Made by a program: the position numbers and the translations under genes. The notes beneath the pieces were generated by a model that was not told the DNA's origin, did no database searches, and saw nothing but the letters and a program-made list of their open reading frames with translations. DNA of 64,000 bases from Gemmiger sp. An120. GTDB lineage: Bacteria; Bacillota; Clostridia; Oscillospirales; Ruminococcaceae. The DNA is taken from positions 1-64,000 of the forward strand of contig NZ_NFLN01000012.1 in assembly GCF_002160955.1 (NCBI RefSeq), read 5' to 3'. Shown piece after piece: positions 23,867 to 30,930 of the stretch. Within the stretch, counting starts at the first letter, position 1, and every line of letters begins with the position of its first letter.

Positions 23867-25204
23867 TCAGAACAGGAACAGGCTCAGCACATACAGGATC
23901 GCCACAACGGTCACGCCCATCACGGCGGTCATGCCGGTCTGGCAGCGGTAGGCTTCGCCGGTCTTCATGTCAGAGAACTGGCTCACGACCCAGAAGTACG
24001 AGTCGTTGGCGTGGGACGCCACCATGGAGCCCGCGCCGATGGCCATAACCACGAACACGCGGCCCAGAGGGCTGGTCAGGCCCATGTTCTCCAGCATGGG
24101 GGCCACCATGCTGGCGGTGGTGATCATCGCCACAGTGGAAGCGCCCATGGCCAGCTTCAGGATCATCGCGATGGTAAAGGGCACCAGCACGCCCAGCCCG
24201 GTGGCCAGCAGGCCCTGGGTGGCGTCGGCGATGGGCAGAAGCTTCAGGATCGCGCCAAAGGAGCCGCCCGCACCGGTGATGGCCAGGATGGCGGCGGAAT
24301 CGGTAACGCCCTGGGTGACCCACTTGAGGGTGTTGCCCCGCTCGCTGGCAGGGATCAGGGTCAGGGACAGGAACACGCCCAGCATCAGCGCGATGACCGG
24401 GTTACCGATGAAGTTCAGGAACGCATACACCGCGCCGTCACCGAAGGGCAGGGCGGGCAGAGAAGCCACGGAGGAGATACCGATCAGCACGATGGGCAGC
24501 AGGATGGGCGAGAAGCTGTGCAGCGCGCCGGGCAGCTTGCCGTACTTGGCGGTGAGTTCCTCGATGGTGTATTCGGGGTTGGCAGGGATGTCGATCTTGC
24601 TGGAGATCTTGGTGGCGTACAGGATGACCACGGCCACTGCCGGGATGGAGAGCAGCAGGCCCACCAGGATGGTCAGGCCCATGTCGGCTTCCAGGGTACC
24701 GGCCATGGCGATGGGGCCGGGGGTGGGCGGTACCAGGCAGTGGGTGGCGTACAGACCGCCGCTCAGCGCGGTGGCCATCACCGCCAGGGAGGTGTTGCTC
24801 TGGGCAGCCAGCGCGCGGCTGATGGGCGACAGCACCACAAAGCCGGAATCGCAGAACACCGGGATACCGGTCACGTAACCCATGGCGCCCATGGTGATAA
24901 CGCTGCGCTTTTTGCCCACCACCTTCAGGATGGTGTTGGCCATGGTCAGCGCCGCACCGGTCTTTTCCAGGATGGTGCCGATGATGGTGCCGCACAGGAT
25001 CACGATACCGATACTGGCCAGAATATCACCGAAACCGGATTTGACCGTGTCCACCACCGTAACGGTGTCCAGGCCGCACACAAGGCCCACCGCCACGGCC
25101 ACCACTACCAGAACGATAAAGGGGTGGACGTTGAACTTGGAGATTGCGATCACCATGGCCACAACAGCCAGTATGATCACAGCGAACAGGAAAAACGGCG
25201 ACAT
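23867..25204 (-). CDS. GntP family permease (gluconate/glycerate:H+ symporter)
   Basis: A 445-residue polytopic carrier of the GntP family with about 12-14 membrane segments. Family stretches are FNVHPFIVLVVVAVAVGLVCG, GFGDILASIGIVILCGTIIGTILEKTGAALTMANTILKVVG, GIPVFCDSGFVVLSPISRALA and ATHCLVPPTPGPIAMAGTLEADMG. The neighbouring CdaR regulator and glycerate kinase suggest that D-glycerate (or a glycerate precursor) is the substrate rather than gluconate; this is inferred from context. A ribosome site GGAGGAAG precedes the ATG. Confidence 0.92.
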   Translation of the reverse strand: MSPFFLFAVIILAVVAMVIAISKFNVHPFIVLVVVAVAVGLVCGLDTVTVVDTVKSGFGDILASIGIVILCGTIIGTILEKTGAALTMANTILKVVGKKRSVITMGAMGYVTGIPVFCDSGFVVLSPISRALAAQSNTSLAVMATALSGGLYATHCLVPPTPGPIAMAGTLEADMGLTILVGLLLSIPAVAVVILYATKISSKIDIPANPEYTIEELTAKYGKLPGALHSFSPILLPIVLIGISSVASLPALPFGDGAVYAFLNFIGNPVIALMLGVFLSLTLIPASERGNTLKWVTQGVTDSAAILAITGAGGSFGAILKLLPIADATQGLLATGLGVLVPFTIAMILKLAMGASTVAMITTASMVAPMLENMGLTSPLGRVFVVMAIGAGSMVASHANDSYFWVVSQFSDMKTGEAYRCQTGMTAVMGVTVVAILYVLSLFLF

Positions 25205-25244
25205 ACTTCTTCCTCCTTCTCAATAAAGATGCCAAGTTGCCGTA

Positions 25245-26387
25245 TCACGAAGGCTCCGAGGCCTTTCGCACATGGTATTGGATGCACAGCCGCAGCAGGT
25301 ACTCCCGCTCAAAGCGGCCGGTGGTGCCGGGGCACACAATGTCCCACAGCCGGTGCATCCGGTACTGGAGGGTATTTTTGTGGATGTGCAGCCGGTCGGC
25401 CGCCTGGCCCACGCTGCCGCCGCAGTCGTAGTAGGCGTCGGCGGTGGCCAGCAGCATCTCCAGCTCCCCCGCGTCCAGCTGCTGCTCCAGCAGGCTGTGC
25501 ATCTCCCGGATACAGTCCTCCTCCCGGAAGGCGGTGCGCTGCATCAGGTACAAGAACCGGCAGTCCGGGTCCTGAATATCCTGCACCCCGCTCACCGGCG
25601 CGGCGCAGAGGGTCAGCGCCTGTGCGCCGGACTGGGGCGCCTGCCGCAGTGTCTGGCACGGCCGCCCCGCGCCCAGCCGGGCGGGCGCGCCCACCGCCGT
25701 CTCCGCACAGGTAAGCATCCGGTGCAGACAGCGGGTTCCGGTATCGCTTTTCAGCATCAGCAGCCGGTCGCCGGTCACGGCCCATACATCCCGTTTGGGG
25801 TCCAGCAGGTTCTGAAACTGCAATTCTTCTACCGCCCGGTACAGCCGCTGGCGGCAGACCAGCGCGTCCTGCCGGCCGCAGAATTCCAGCGCCAGCACCC
25901 GCACCGGGAACTGCAGCCGCAATCCCAGCGCCTCCCCCACCTCGGTCAGTTCCTCGGTGCCGTACCGGTCCAGGTTCAGCAGCAGCCGCAGGTAGGTAGT
26001 GCGCAGCTCACCGGTGATCCGGTTCTGCTGGTCCAGGGCGTTCTGATGAAAAAACTGCTCGGTGTAGGCCGCCAGGATATAGGCGCTGTCCCGCACCTGC
26101 TCCGGCTCGCCGAAGATGCCCACCACCGCGATCAGCCGCCCGTCGCTGAATACCGGCAGGTTGTAGCCCTCCCGGGCGCCGGGCCAGCGGGCCAGGTCCG
26201 CGGGTTCGATGGCCACCGGCCGCCCGGTGCGCACCACCTGGCAGGCCCCCGCGTGGAGGGTTCCGATCCGGCTTTCCTCGGTGGAAGCCACGATCCGCCC
26301 CTCGGTATCCATAATGTTAATGATCCGCCCGCGCACCAGCCGGGACGTGGTCTCCACCAGCTGCCGGGCGATCTCCTCAAACCGCAT
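25245..26387 (-). CDS. CdaR family transcriptional regulator
   Basis: A 380-residue sugar-diacid regulator. The N-terminal sugar-diacid recognition domain (FEEIARQLVETTSRLVRGRIINIMDTEGRIVASTEESRIGTLHAGACQVV) spans residues ~1-135. The C-terminal PucR-type helix-turn-helix is CGGSVGQAADRLHIHKNTLQYRMHRL near residue 330-355. In E. coli CdaR activates glycerate, glucarate and galactarate genes. It lies between the MBL hydrolase and GntP genes in the operon, so it probably activates its own operon in response to glycerate. Confidence 0.9.
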   Translation of the reverse strand: MRFEEIARQLVETTSRLVRGRIINIMDTEGRIVASTEESRIGTLHAGACQVVRTGRPVAIEPADLARWPGAREGYNLPVFSDGRLIAVVGIFGEPEQVRDSAYILAAYTEQFFHQNALDQQNRITGELRTTYLRLLLNLDRYGTEELTEVGEALGLRLQFPVRVLALEFCGRQDALVCRQRLYRAVEELQFQNLLDPKRDVWAVTGDRLLMLKSDTGTRCLHRMLTCAETAVGAPARLGAGRPCQTLRQAPQSGAQALTLCAAPVSGVQDIQDPDCRFLYLMQRTAFREEDCIREMHSLLEQQLDAGELEMLLATADAYYDCGGSVGQAADRLHIHKNTLQYRMHRLWDIVCPGTTGRFEREYLLRLCIQYHVRKASEPS

Positions 26388-26402
26388 AGTTCCTCATTTC
26401 GT

Positions 26403-27230
26403 TTACAAAGCCAGGCAGTCCCCCACCGCCATGTGGCAGGCGGTCACCCGGCCGTCGCTGTGCAGGCACTGTTCGGCCAGCGCGCCGGAGCAATGGCTCA
26501 GCCCCAGCACCTGCAGGCCCATGCCCCGCAGCTCTTCCAGGGTGGCGCGGATGCGCGCCTCGTCGGCCTCCACCAGATGGGTGCCGCCGAACACCCCGTA
26601 CACCGGCCGGTGCAGCGCGTCGTGCACCCGGGCGATCATGTTCAAAATGCCCGGATGGGAACAGCCCACCAGCACCACCAGGCCCTGGGGTGTATCCACC
26701 GCCAGGCAGATCTCGTCGGAAAAATCGTCCGGTTCCGCGGCGCCCGGCTCCCCCCGCACAAAGCGGGGCTGGATCACCTCAAAGGGATGCACCCGTGGGA
26801 AATCTCCCACCAGCCAGCAGCCCTCCGCCAGGGGCAGCACCCCTTCGCAGACCCGGTGCTCGATGCCGTGCACGGCCAGAAACTCCGGCCCGAACCCGGC
26901 GGACAGATCGGTGTATTTCAGCCCGTCAAAGGCGTATTTGCGTTTCCAGAAGCCCGGCCCGGTGATCAGCGTTTTGCCGCCCAGCCCCCGCTCGGCCAGA
27001 TCGCGGAACCCCGCCGCGTGGTCATAGTGGCTGTGGGAGCAGACGGTGAAATCCGCCTCGGCCAGCGGCACGCCCAGCCGGTGGGCGTTGCGGATGACCC
27101 CGTCGGACGCACCGCAGTCAAACAGAAATCGCATTCCCCCGGTTTCGACCCAGTAGGCCAGGCCGTGCTCGGCGGTCAGAGCCTTGTTTTCCGAGGGCTG
27201 GTTGTCCATCAGGGTGGTCACGCGCAGCAT
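26403..27230 (-). CDS. MBL-fold metallohydrolase (COG1237-like)
   Basis: A 275-residue metallo-beta-lactamase-fold protein of the COG1237 type. RVTTLMDNQPSENKALTAEHGLAYWVETGGMRFLFDCGASDGVIRNAHRLGVPL is the family N-terminus. SHSHYDHAAGF is the metal-binding HxHxDH motif with Ser at the first variable position; VVLVGCSHPGILNM and LSHCSGALAE supply later ligands. The cellular substrate of bacterial members is unknown. It is the first gene of the glycerate-type operon, 15 bp before cdaR. ATG 27230 follows GGAGGAGAGAG. An extra N-terminal frame to 27332 covers the promoter and is not used. Confidence 0.85.
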   Translation of the reverse strand: MLRVTTLMDNQPSENKALTAEHGLAYWVETGGMRFLFDCGASDGVIRNAHRLGVPLAEADFTVCSHSHYDHAAGFRDLAERGLGGKTLITGPGFWKRKYAFDGLKYTDLSAGFGPEFLAVHGIEHRVCEGVLPLAEGCWLVGDFPRVHPFEVIQPRFVRGEPGAAEPDDFSDEICLAVDTPQGLVVLVGCSHPGILNMIARVHDALHRPVYGVFGGTHLVEADEARIRATLEELRGMGLQVLGLSHCSGALAEQCLHSDGRVTACHMAVGDCLAL

Positions 27231-27288
27231 TGCTCTCTCCTCCTTGCCGGGGCCGTAAAGGGGCGGCCCACGCCCCATCGATGGTTTC

Positions 27289-27294
27289 ATTATA
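27289..27294 (-). promoter_or_regulatory. -10 box of MBL-cdaR-gntP-kinase operon
   Basis: The minus strand reads TATAAT at 27294-27289, about 60 nt before the first ATG. No good -35 hexamer lies 16-18 bp upstream, which fits an activator-dependent promoter such as one driven by CdaR. Confidence 0.5.
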
Positions 27295-27346
27295 ACACCG
27301 TGCACCGGGTCCTGCATCGTTACCGGTACCAATAATGTTTGATATA

Positions 27347-27373
27347 TTGTACAAAAACATTGTTTTTTGTCAA
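27347..27373. promoter_or_regulatory. AT-rich inverted repeat, candidate operator
   Basis: An inverted repeat with 13-bp arms (TTGTACAAAAACA and TGTTTTTTGTCAA) around a 1-nt centre, with two mismatched pairs. It lies in the 235-bp region between the glycerate-type operon and a divergent membrane-protein gene, in an AT-rich patch. It is a candidate CdaR or other regulator site; no factor is identified. Confidence 0.45.
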
Positions 27374-27465
27374 ATTTTAACGAGATTTATCGGTTTTTTT
27401 CTGCTTTTCTTTTCCCAGGCCGGGGTGTATAGTTAAGGCAAAACGCGCGGGGAGGCGGACGGTAT

Positions 27466-28266
27466 ATGTTCCGGTATTTCGGCAAAAGCCGCGGGGTATT
27501 CGCGGCGGGGCTGGTGCTCACGGCGGCGCTGGCGGTAACCATGGGGGTGCGCCGGGCCCAGGGCCCGGTGTGGATCGCGGTGATCACGGTGCTGCTGGCG
27601 CTGGCGCTGGGCACAGCGCTGAGCGTGCTGGTGGCCAACCTGATCGCCACCGGCTGTGAGCAGTCGATCCAGGAAACGCTGCATATGGATCTGGATCCGG
27701 AGGGCTTTATCCAAGCCTATGCGCCGGCGGCGGCCCGTATGAAGCCGGGCAGCGCGGCCCGGTGCGCGGCGGCCGCCAACCTGGCCGAGGCCCACTGCGC
27801 CGCCGGCCGCTGGCAGCAGGCGCTGTCCACTTTGGAGGAGCCCGGCCCCGGCCTGCCGCCGGCCCGCACCGCGGCGCTGCGGGCGCTGGTGCTGCGCTGC
27901 CGCTGCCGGTACCTGCTGTGGGGACAGCAGCCCGCCGAGGCCCGCCGGGTACTGGACGAGCTGAAAGCCCTGCTGCAGGAGCAGACCGCCGAAAACCCCG
28001 GCCTGGCGGTGAACCTGCGGCCCCAGGTGCGGCTGTACGGGGTGTGGGCCGCGATCCTGGAGGGCCACCCCGCCGACGCGGCCGGGCTGGAGGAACAGAT
28101 GCGCCGCCTGCCCACCAAGCTGGACAAACTGGATACCTGCTGGATGCTGCGGCTGAACAGCCGCCTGACGGGCGACACGGAGGCCGAGCAGCGCTTCACC
28201 GCCCTGCTTGCCTCGGAGGGCGGCCAGCTGGCCTGCGCCCGGGTAGCCCGGGGCGAAACCGTTTAA
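27466..28266 (+). CDS. hypothetical membrane protein with helical-repeat domain
   Basis: A 266-residue protein I do not recognise. Two membrane helices lie at residues ~11-27 and ~35-60, followed by a cytoplasmic or external domain rich in Ala, Leu and Arg. Its helical pairs (RCAAAANLAEAHCAAGRWQQALSTLEE, RALVLRCRCRYLLWGQQPAEARRVLDELKALLQE, WAAILEGHPADAAGLEEQMRRL) have the spacing of TPR-like repeats. That would make it a membrane-anchored scaffold, which is inference. GGGGAGG precedes the ATG. It diverges from the glycerate-type operon and ends in its own terminator. Confidence 0.7.
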   Translation: MFRYFGKSRGVFAAGLVLTAALAVTMGVRRAQGPVWIAVITVLLALALGTALSVLVANLIATGCEQSIQETLHMDLDPEGFIQAYAPAAARMKPGSAARCAAAANLAEAHCAAGRWQQALSTLEEPGPGLPPARTAALRALVLRCRCRYLLWGQQPAEARRVLDELKALLQEQTAENPGLAVNLRPQVRLYGVWAAILEGHPADAAGLEEQMRRLPTKLDKLDTCWMLRLNSRLTGDTEAEQRFTALLASEGGQLACARVARGETV

Positions 28267-28297
28267 TACTATCTGTATATATTTGCATTATCATTAC

Positions 28298-28329
28298 ACC
28301 GCGCCGGTTTGCACCCCGGCGCGGTTTTT
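28298..28329 (+). terminator. intrinsic terminator of membrane-protein gene
   Basis: ACCGCGCCGG pairs with CCGGCGCGGT around an 8-nt loop, followed by TTTTG. It overlaps the -35 box of the next promoter. Confidence 0.8.
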
Positions 28330-28337
28330 GTTACAAT
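28309..28337 (+). promoter_or_regulatory. promoter of short gene remnant
   Basis: TTGCAC at 28309-28314, 17 bp, TACAAT at 28332-28337. It drives the short unit at 28370-28606 and overlaps the preceding terminator. Confidence 0.6.
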
Positions 28338-28369
28338 AAAACAGGGTACATGGTTAAGGAGGACGGGGG

Positions 28370-28606
28370 ATATTTGCGGATTATTTTTCCACCTATTACC
28401 TTCATCTGCAGTACGGCACCATCTTTGTGACGGCGAACTATTTTATTGCGGTCATGCTGCCGGTGCTGTTTGCCGGGCCGCTGCGCCGCCCGCGTGCCTG
28501 GGCAAAGCTGGCAGGGCTGATTCTGCTCAGCTGCGCCGGGAGGGCACCCTGCTTCTGTAACACATATATTTTACACTTTCTGTATAATATCGCCGGTTTT
28601 GCTTAA
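28370..28606 (+). pseudogene. short membrane-protein remnant with ATA start
   Basis: A 78-codon open frame beginning at ATA, placed 7 nt after a good ribosome site GGAGG (28358-28362), behind a consensus-like promoter. The translation looks like genuine membrane protein for ~55 residues (FADYFSTYYLHLQYGTIF, then VTANYFIAVMLPVLFAG) with little sign of frame decay, then runs into a terminator that contains the stop codon. The start may be a mutated ATG, and the 3' end appears to be lost, so I read it as the 5' remnant of a larger gene. No homolog is recognised. A non-coding RNA with the same boundaries is an alternative. Confidence 0.35.
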
Positions 28607-28624
28607 AACCGGCGATATTTTTTG
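28586..28624 (+). terminator. strong intrinsic terminator before GH3-like gene
   Basis: AATATCGCCGGTTTT pairs perfectly with AAAACCGGCGATATT around a 4-nt loop, followed by TTTT. Confidence 0.9.
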
Positions 28625-28719
28625 GCAAAATGGCGATACCGTTTGTTCCGTTTTGCCCGCCGTTTGTTCCGGCGTGTGAAATTTGTGTGGAACTACCGCG
28701 GCCGTTGGTGGCCTTTTTC

Positions 28720-28748
28720 TTGTCCGCGGGGGCGATTCTTTGTATCAT
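28720..28748 (+). promoter_or_regulatory. promoter of GH3-like lipoprotein gene
   Basis: TTGTCC at 28720-28725, 17 bp, TATCAT at 28743-28748. Transcription would begin near 28755, about 45 nt before the ATG. Confidence 0.6.
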
Positions 28749-28800
28749 GGCAAAGCAAGGAGCTCCGACGACACACACCCGACATGTAAGGAGGAACATT

Positions 28801-30771
28801 ATGCAGATCGTGAAAAAGGGCACGGCTCTGCTGCTGGCGGTGCTGCTGCTGTGCGCGCTGACGCTCAGCGGCTGCGGCGCGGCAAAGATCGAAGCCGGCG
28901 ATTACACCGGCAGCGTGCGGTTTAACCATCCCATGGAACTTGAATCCGCCGGCATGGACGGCACAGCCACCGTGGAAACGGTGGAGGACTGGGGTATGGA
29001 CGTGGTGATCACCGTGGATGAGGACGGCATCATCTGGAACATCTCCTACACCACCTTCAGCCAGGAATGGGACGGCGGGCCCACCTACGACGAGGCCGCC
29101 GGCACCCTGACCTTCCCGGTGAAGGTGACCAACACCGGCAGCGTGGCTTCCAAGACGGTTGTGGAGCTGTACTGTGAGCAGCCCTACACCGCAGGCGGCG
29201 TGGAAAAGGCGAAGGTTGTTCTGGTAGGCTACGACAAGACCTCCACCCTGGAGCCGGGCGCCAGCGAGACCGTGACCATCACCGTGAACAAGGACGAGCT
29301 GGCCTCCTACGACTACAAGAACGAGGGCTGCTATGTGCTGGACGCGGGCAGCTACACCTTCTACAGCGAACTGGGCGCCAACGGTTCCCAGTGCTGGGCC
29401 GCTCAGGACGGCAGCGTGCTGAGCCAGAGCTTTGAACTGGCCGGCGAAGTGTACGACGAATCCAACCCCCGCTCCACCGATCAGGTGGCCGCGGTGAACC
29501 AGTTTGACGATGTGACCGCCGGTGACGGCAGCTACAGCGCCGACGACTACATGACCCGCGCCGACTTTGCCGGCACCTTCCCGGTTGCCAACCTGGAGCG
29601 CAGCGCCACCGCCAGCGATGAGGTGATGGCCACCATCCTGGACGCCAACCGGGGCGCCCAGATCCCCGAGGACGACGCCACCCTGACCATGCCGGTCACC
29701 GGCGACACCTCCATCGCCACCTACTGTGAGGATCTGGTGGGCCTGCCCTGCGACGATCCCAAGTGGGACGAACTGCTCAACCGCCTGACCGTGGACGAGA
29801 TGGTCACCCTGACCGGCGCCTGCGGCTGGCAGAACCCCTCCATTGCGTCCATCAAGAAGAAAGCCTGTATCGACATGGACGGCGCCGAGGGCCTGCATGA
29901 CCTGGTAAACGGCACCAGCCTGAACATGTACAACAGCTCGGTGGTAACCGCCTCCACCTGGAACACCGACCTGGCCTACGCGATGGGCTCTGTGTACGGC
30001 GACGAGTGCACCACCCAGAACGTGACCGGTATGTACGGCTTCTCCATGAACACCCATCGTTCCCCTTTCGGCGGCCGTAACTTCGAGTACTACTCCGAGG
30101 ACGGCCTGCTGGCCGGCTACACCGCCGCCGCCCAGACCTCCGGCCTGCAGAGCAAGGGCATCGCGGTGTACACCAAGCACTTTGCGGTGAACGATCAGGA
30201 GACCAACCGCGCCGGCGTGCACACCTGGCTGAACGAGCAGGCCATGCGGGAGATCTACCTGCGCCCCTACGAGATCTGCGTCAAGAACTCCACCTTTGAA
30301 TACAGCGATGTGCTCACCGGCGCCAGCGGCATCATGACCGCCTACAGCGCCATCGGCACCTCCTGGACCAGCGCCAGCTACGCCCTGTGCACCACCGTGC
30401 TGCGGGATGAATGGGGCTTCATGGGCCGCGTGATCACCGACGCCGCCGGCACCGACGGCTACAACGTGGGCAACGCCGCCGTGCGCGCGGGCACCGACAT
30501 GTTCCTGTGCCCCACCGGCGCAGCCGGCCGCTACACCGAGCTGACCACCGGCACCGCTGCCGGCGTGGCCGCCCTGCGGGAGGCCTGCAAGCACCAGCTG
30601 TTCGTCTACGTGAACAGCGCCGGTATCGGCAGCACCACCCAGTACAATACCGCCTGGGTTGCAATCCCCGTGGCCGTGTCGGTGGTTCTGCTGCTGGTCT
30701 GCGTGGTACTCTTCTTCAAGCTGGTCAAACCCGCCTTCTTTCCCAAGAAGAACAGCCTGACCGTGGAGTAA
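28801..30771 (+). CDS. GH3-like lipoprotein with permuted domains, lacking the GH3 C domain
   Basis: A 656-residue lipoprotein related to glycoside hydrolase family 3. The signal peptide ends in lipobox LSGC with Cys25. Residues ~90-200 resemble the fibronectin-III-like domain that normally ends GH3 enzymes (FPVKVTNTGSVASKTVVELY, then VVLVGYDKTSTLEPG). Residues ~315-590 resemble the GH3 N-terminal barrel: FGGRNFEYYSEDGLLAG, GIAVYTKHFAVNDQETNR and GRVITDAAGTDGYN. D547 there is at the nucleophile position, though the usual SDW is TDA. The alpha/beta domain holding the acid/base is not seen. A membrane helix (~615-640) and short basic tail end the protein. A substrate-binding or degenerate enzyme is as likely as an active glycosidase. 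ATG 28801 follows AAGGAGG. Confidence 0.75.
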   Translation: MQIVKKGTALLLAVLLLCALTLSGCGAAKIEAGDYTGSVRFNHPMELESAGMDGTATVETVEDWGMDVVITVDEDGIIWNISYTTFSQEWDGGPTYDEAAGTLTFPVKVTNTGSVASKTVVELYCEQPYTAGGVEKAKVVLVGYDKTSTLEPGASETVTITVNKDELASYDYKNEGCYVLDAGSYTFYSELGANGSQCWAAQDGSVLSQSFELAGEVYDESNPRSTDQVAAVNQFDDVTAGDGSYSADDYMTRADFAGTFPVANLERSATASDEVMATILDANRGAQIPEDDATLTMPVTGDTSIATYCEDLVGLPCDDPKWDELLNRLTVDEMVTLTGACGWQNPSIASIKKKACIDMDGAEGLHDLVNGTSLNMYNSSVVTASTWNTDLAYAMGSVYGDECTTQNVTGMYGFSMNTHRSPFGGRNFEYYSEDGLLAGYTAAAQTSGLQSKGIAVYTKHFAVNDQETNRAGVHTWLNEQAMREIYLRPYEICVKNSTFEYSDVLTGASGIMTAYSAIGTSWTSASYALCTTVLRDEWGFMGRVITDAAGTDGYNVGNAAVRAGTDMFLCPTGAAGRYTELTTGTAAGVAALREACKHQLFVYVNSAGIGSTTQYNTAWVAIPVAVSVVLLLVCVVLFFKLVKPAFFPKKNSLTVE

Positions 30772-30890
30772 CCACAATACGTTTGGTATCCTCCTTCGTT
30801 TCCTGTGCACGCCCTGTACCGGGGCCGGGCTTCCCTGCGCCCGGCTCCACCGCATAATCCCTGTCCCGGGCGTCCGCACAGCATAAACGC

Positions 30891-30930
30891 ACAGGCGCGC
30901 TGCCTTTCGGCAGCGCGCCTGTGTCTTTTT
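30891..30930. terminator. intrinsic terminator between GH3-like gene and mgtA
   Basis: ACAGGCGCGCTGCC pairs with GGCAGCGCGCCTGT around a 4-nt loop, with TCTTTTTTT on the plus side. It serves the GH3-like gene and may also end mgtA on the minus strand, though less efficiently. Confidence 0.85.

Noticed and set aside
28309-28560. An 83-codon plus-strand frame beginning at 28309
   Set aside because: Its start lies in the promoter -35 box and terminator of the preceding gene, and its translation lacks the membrane-protein character of the frame at 28370.
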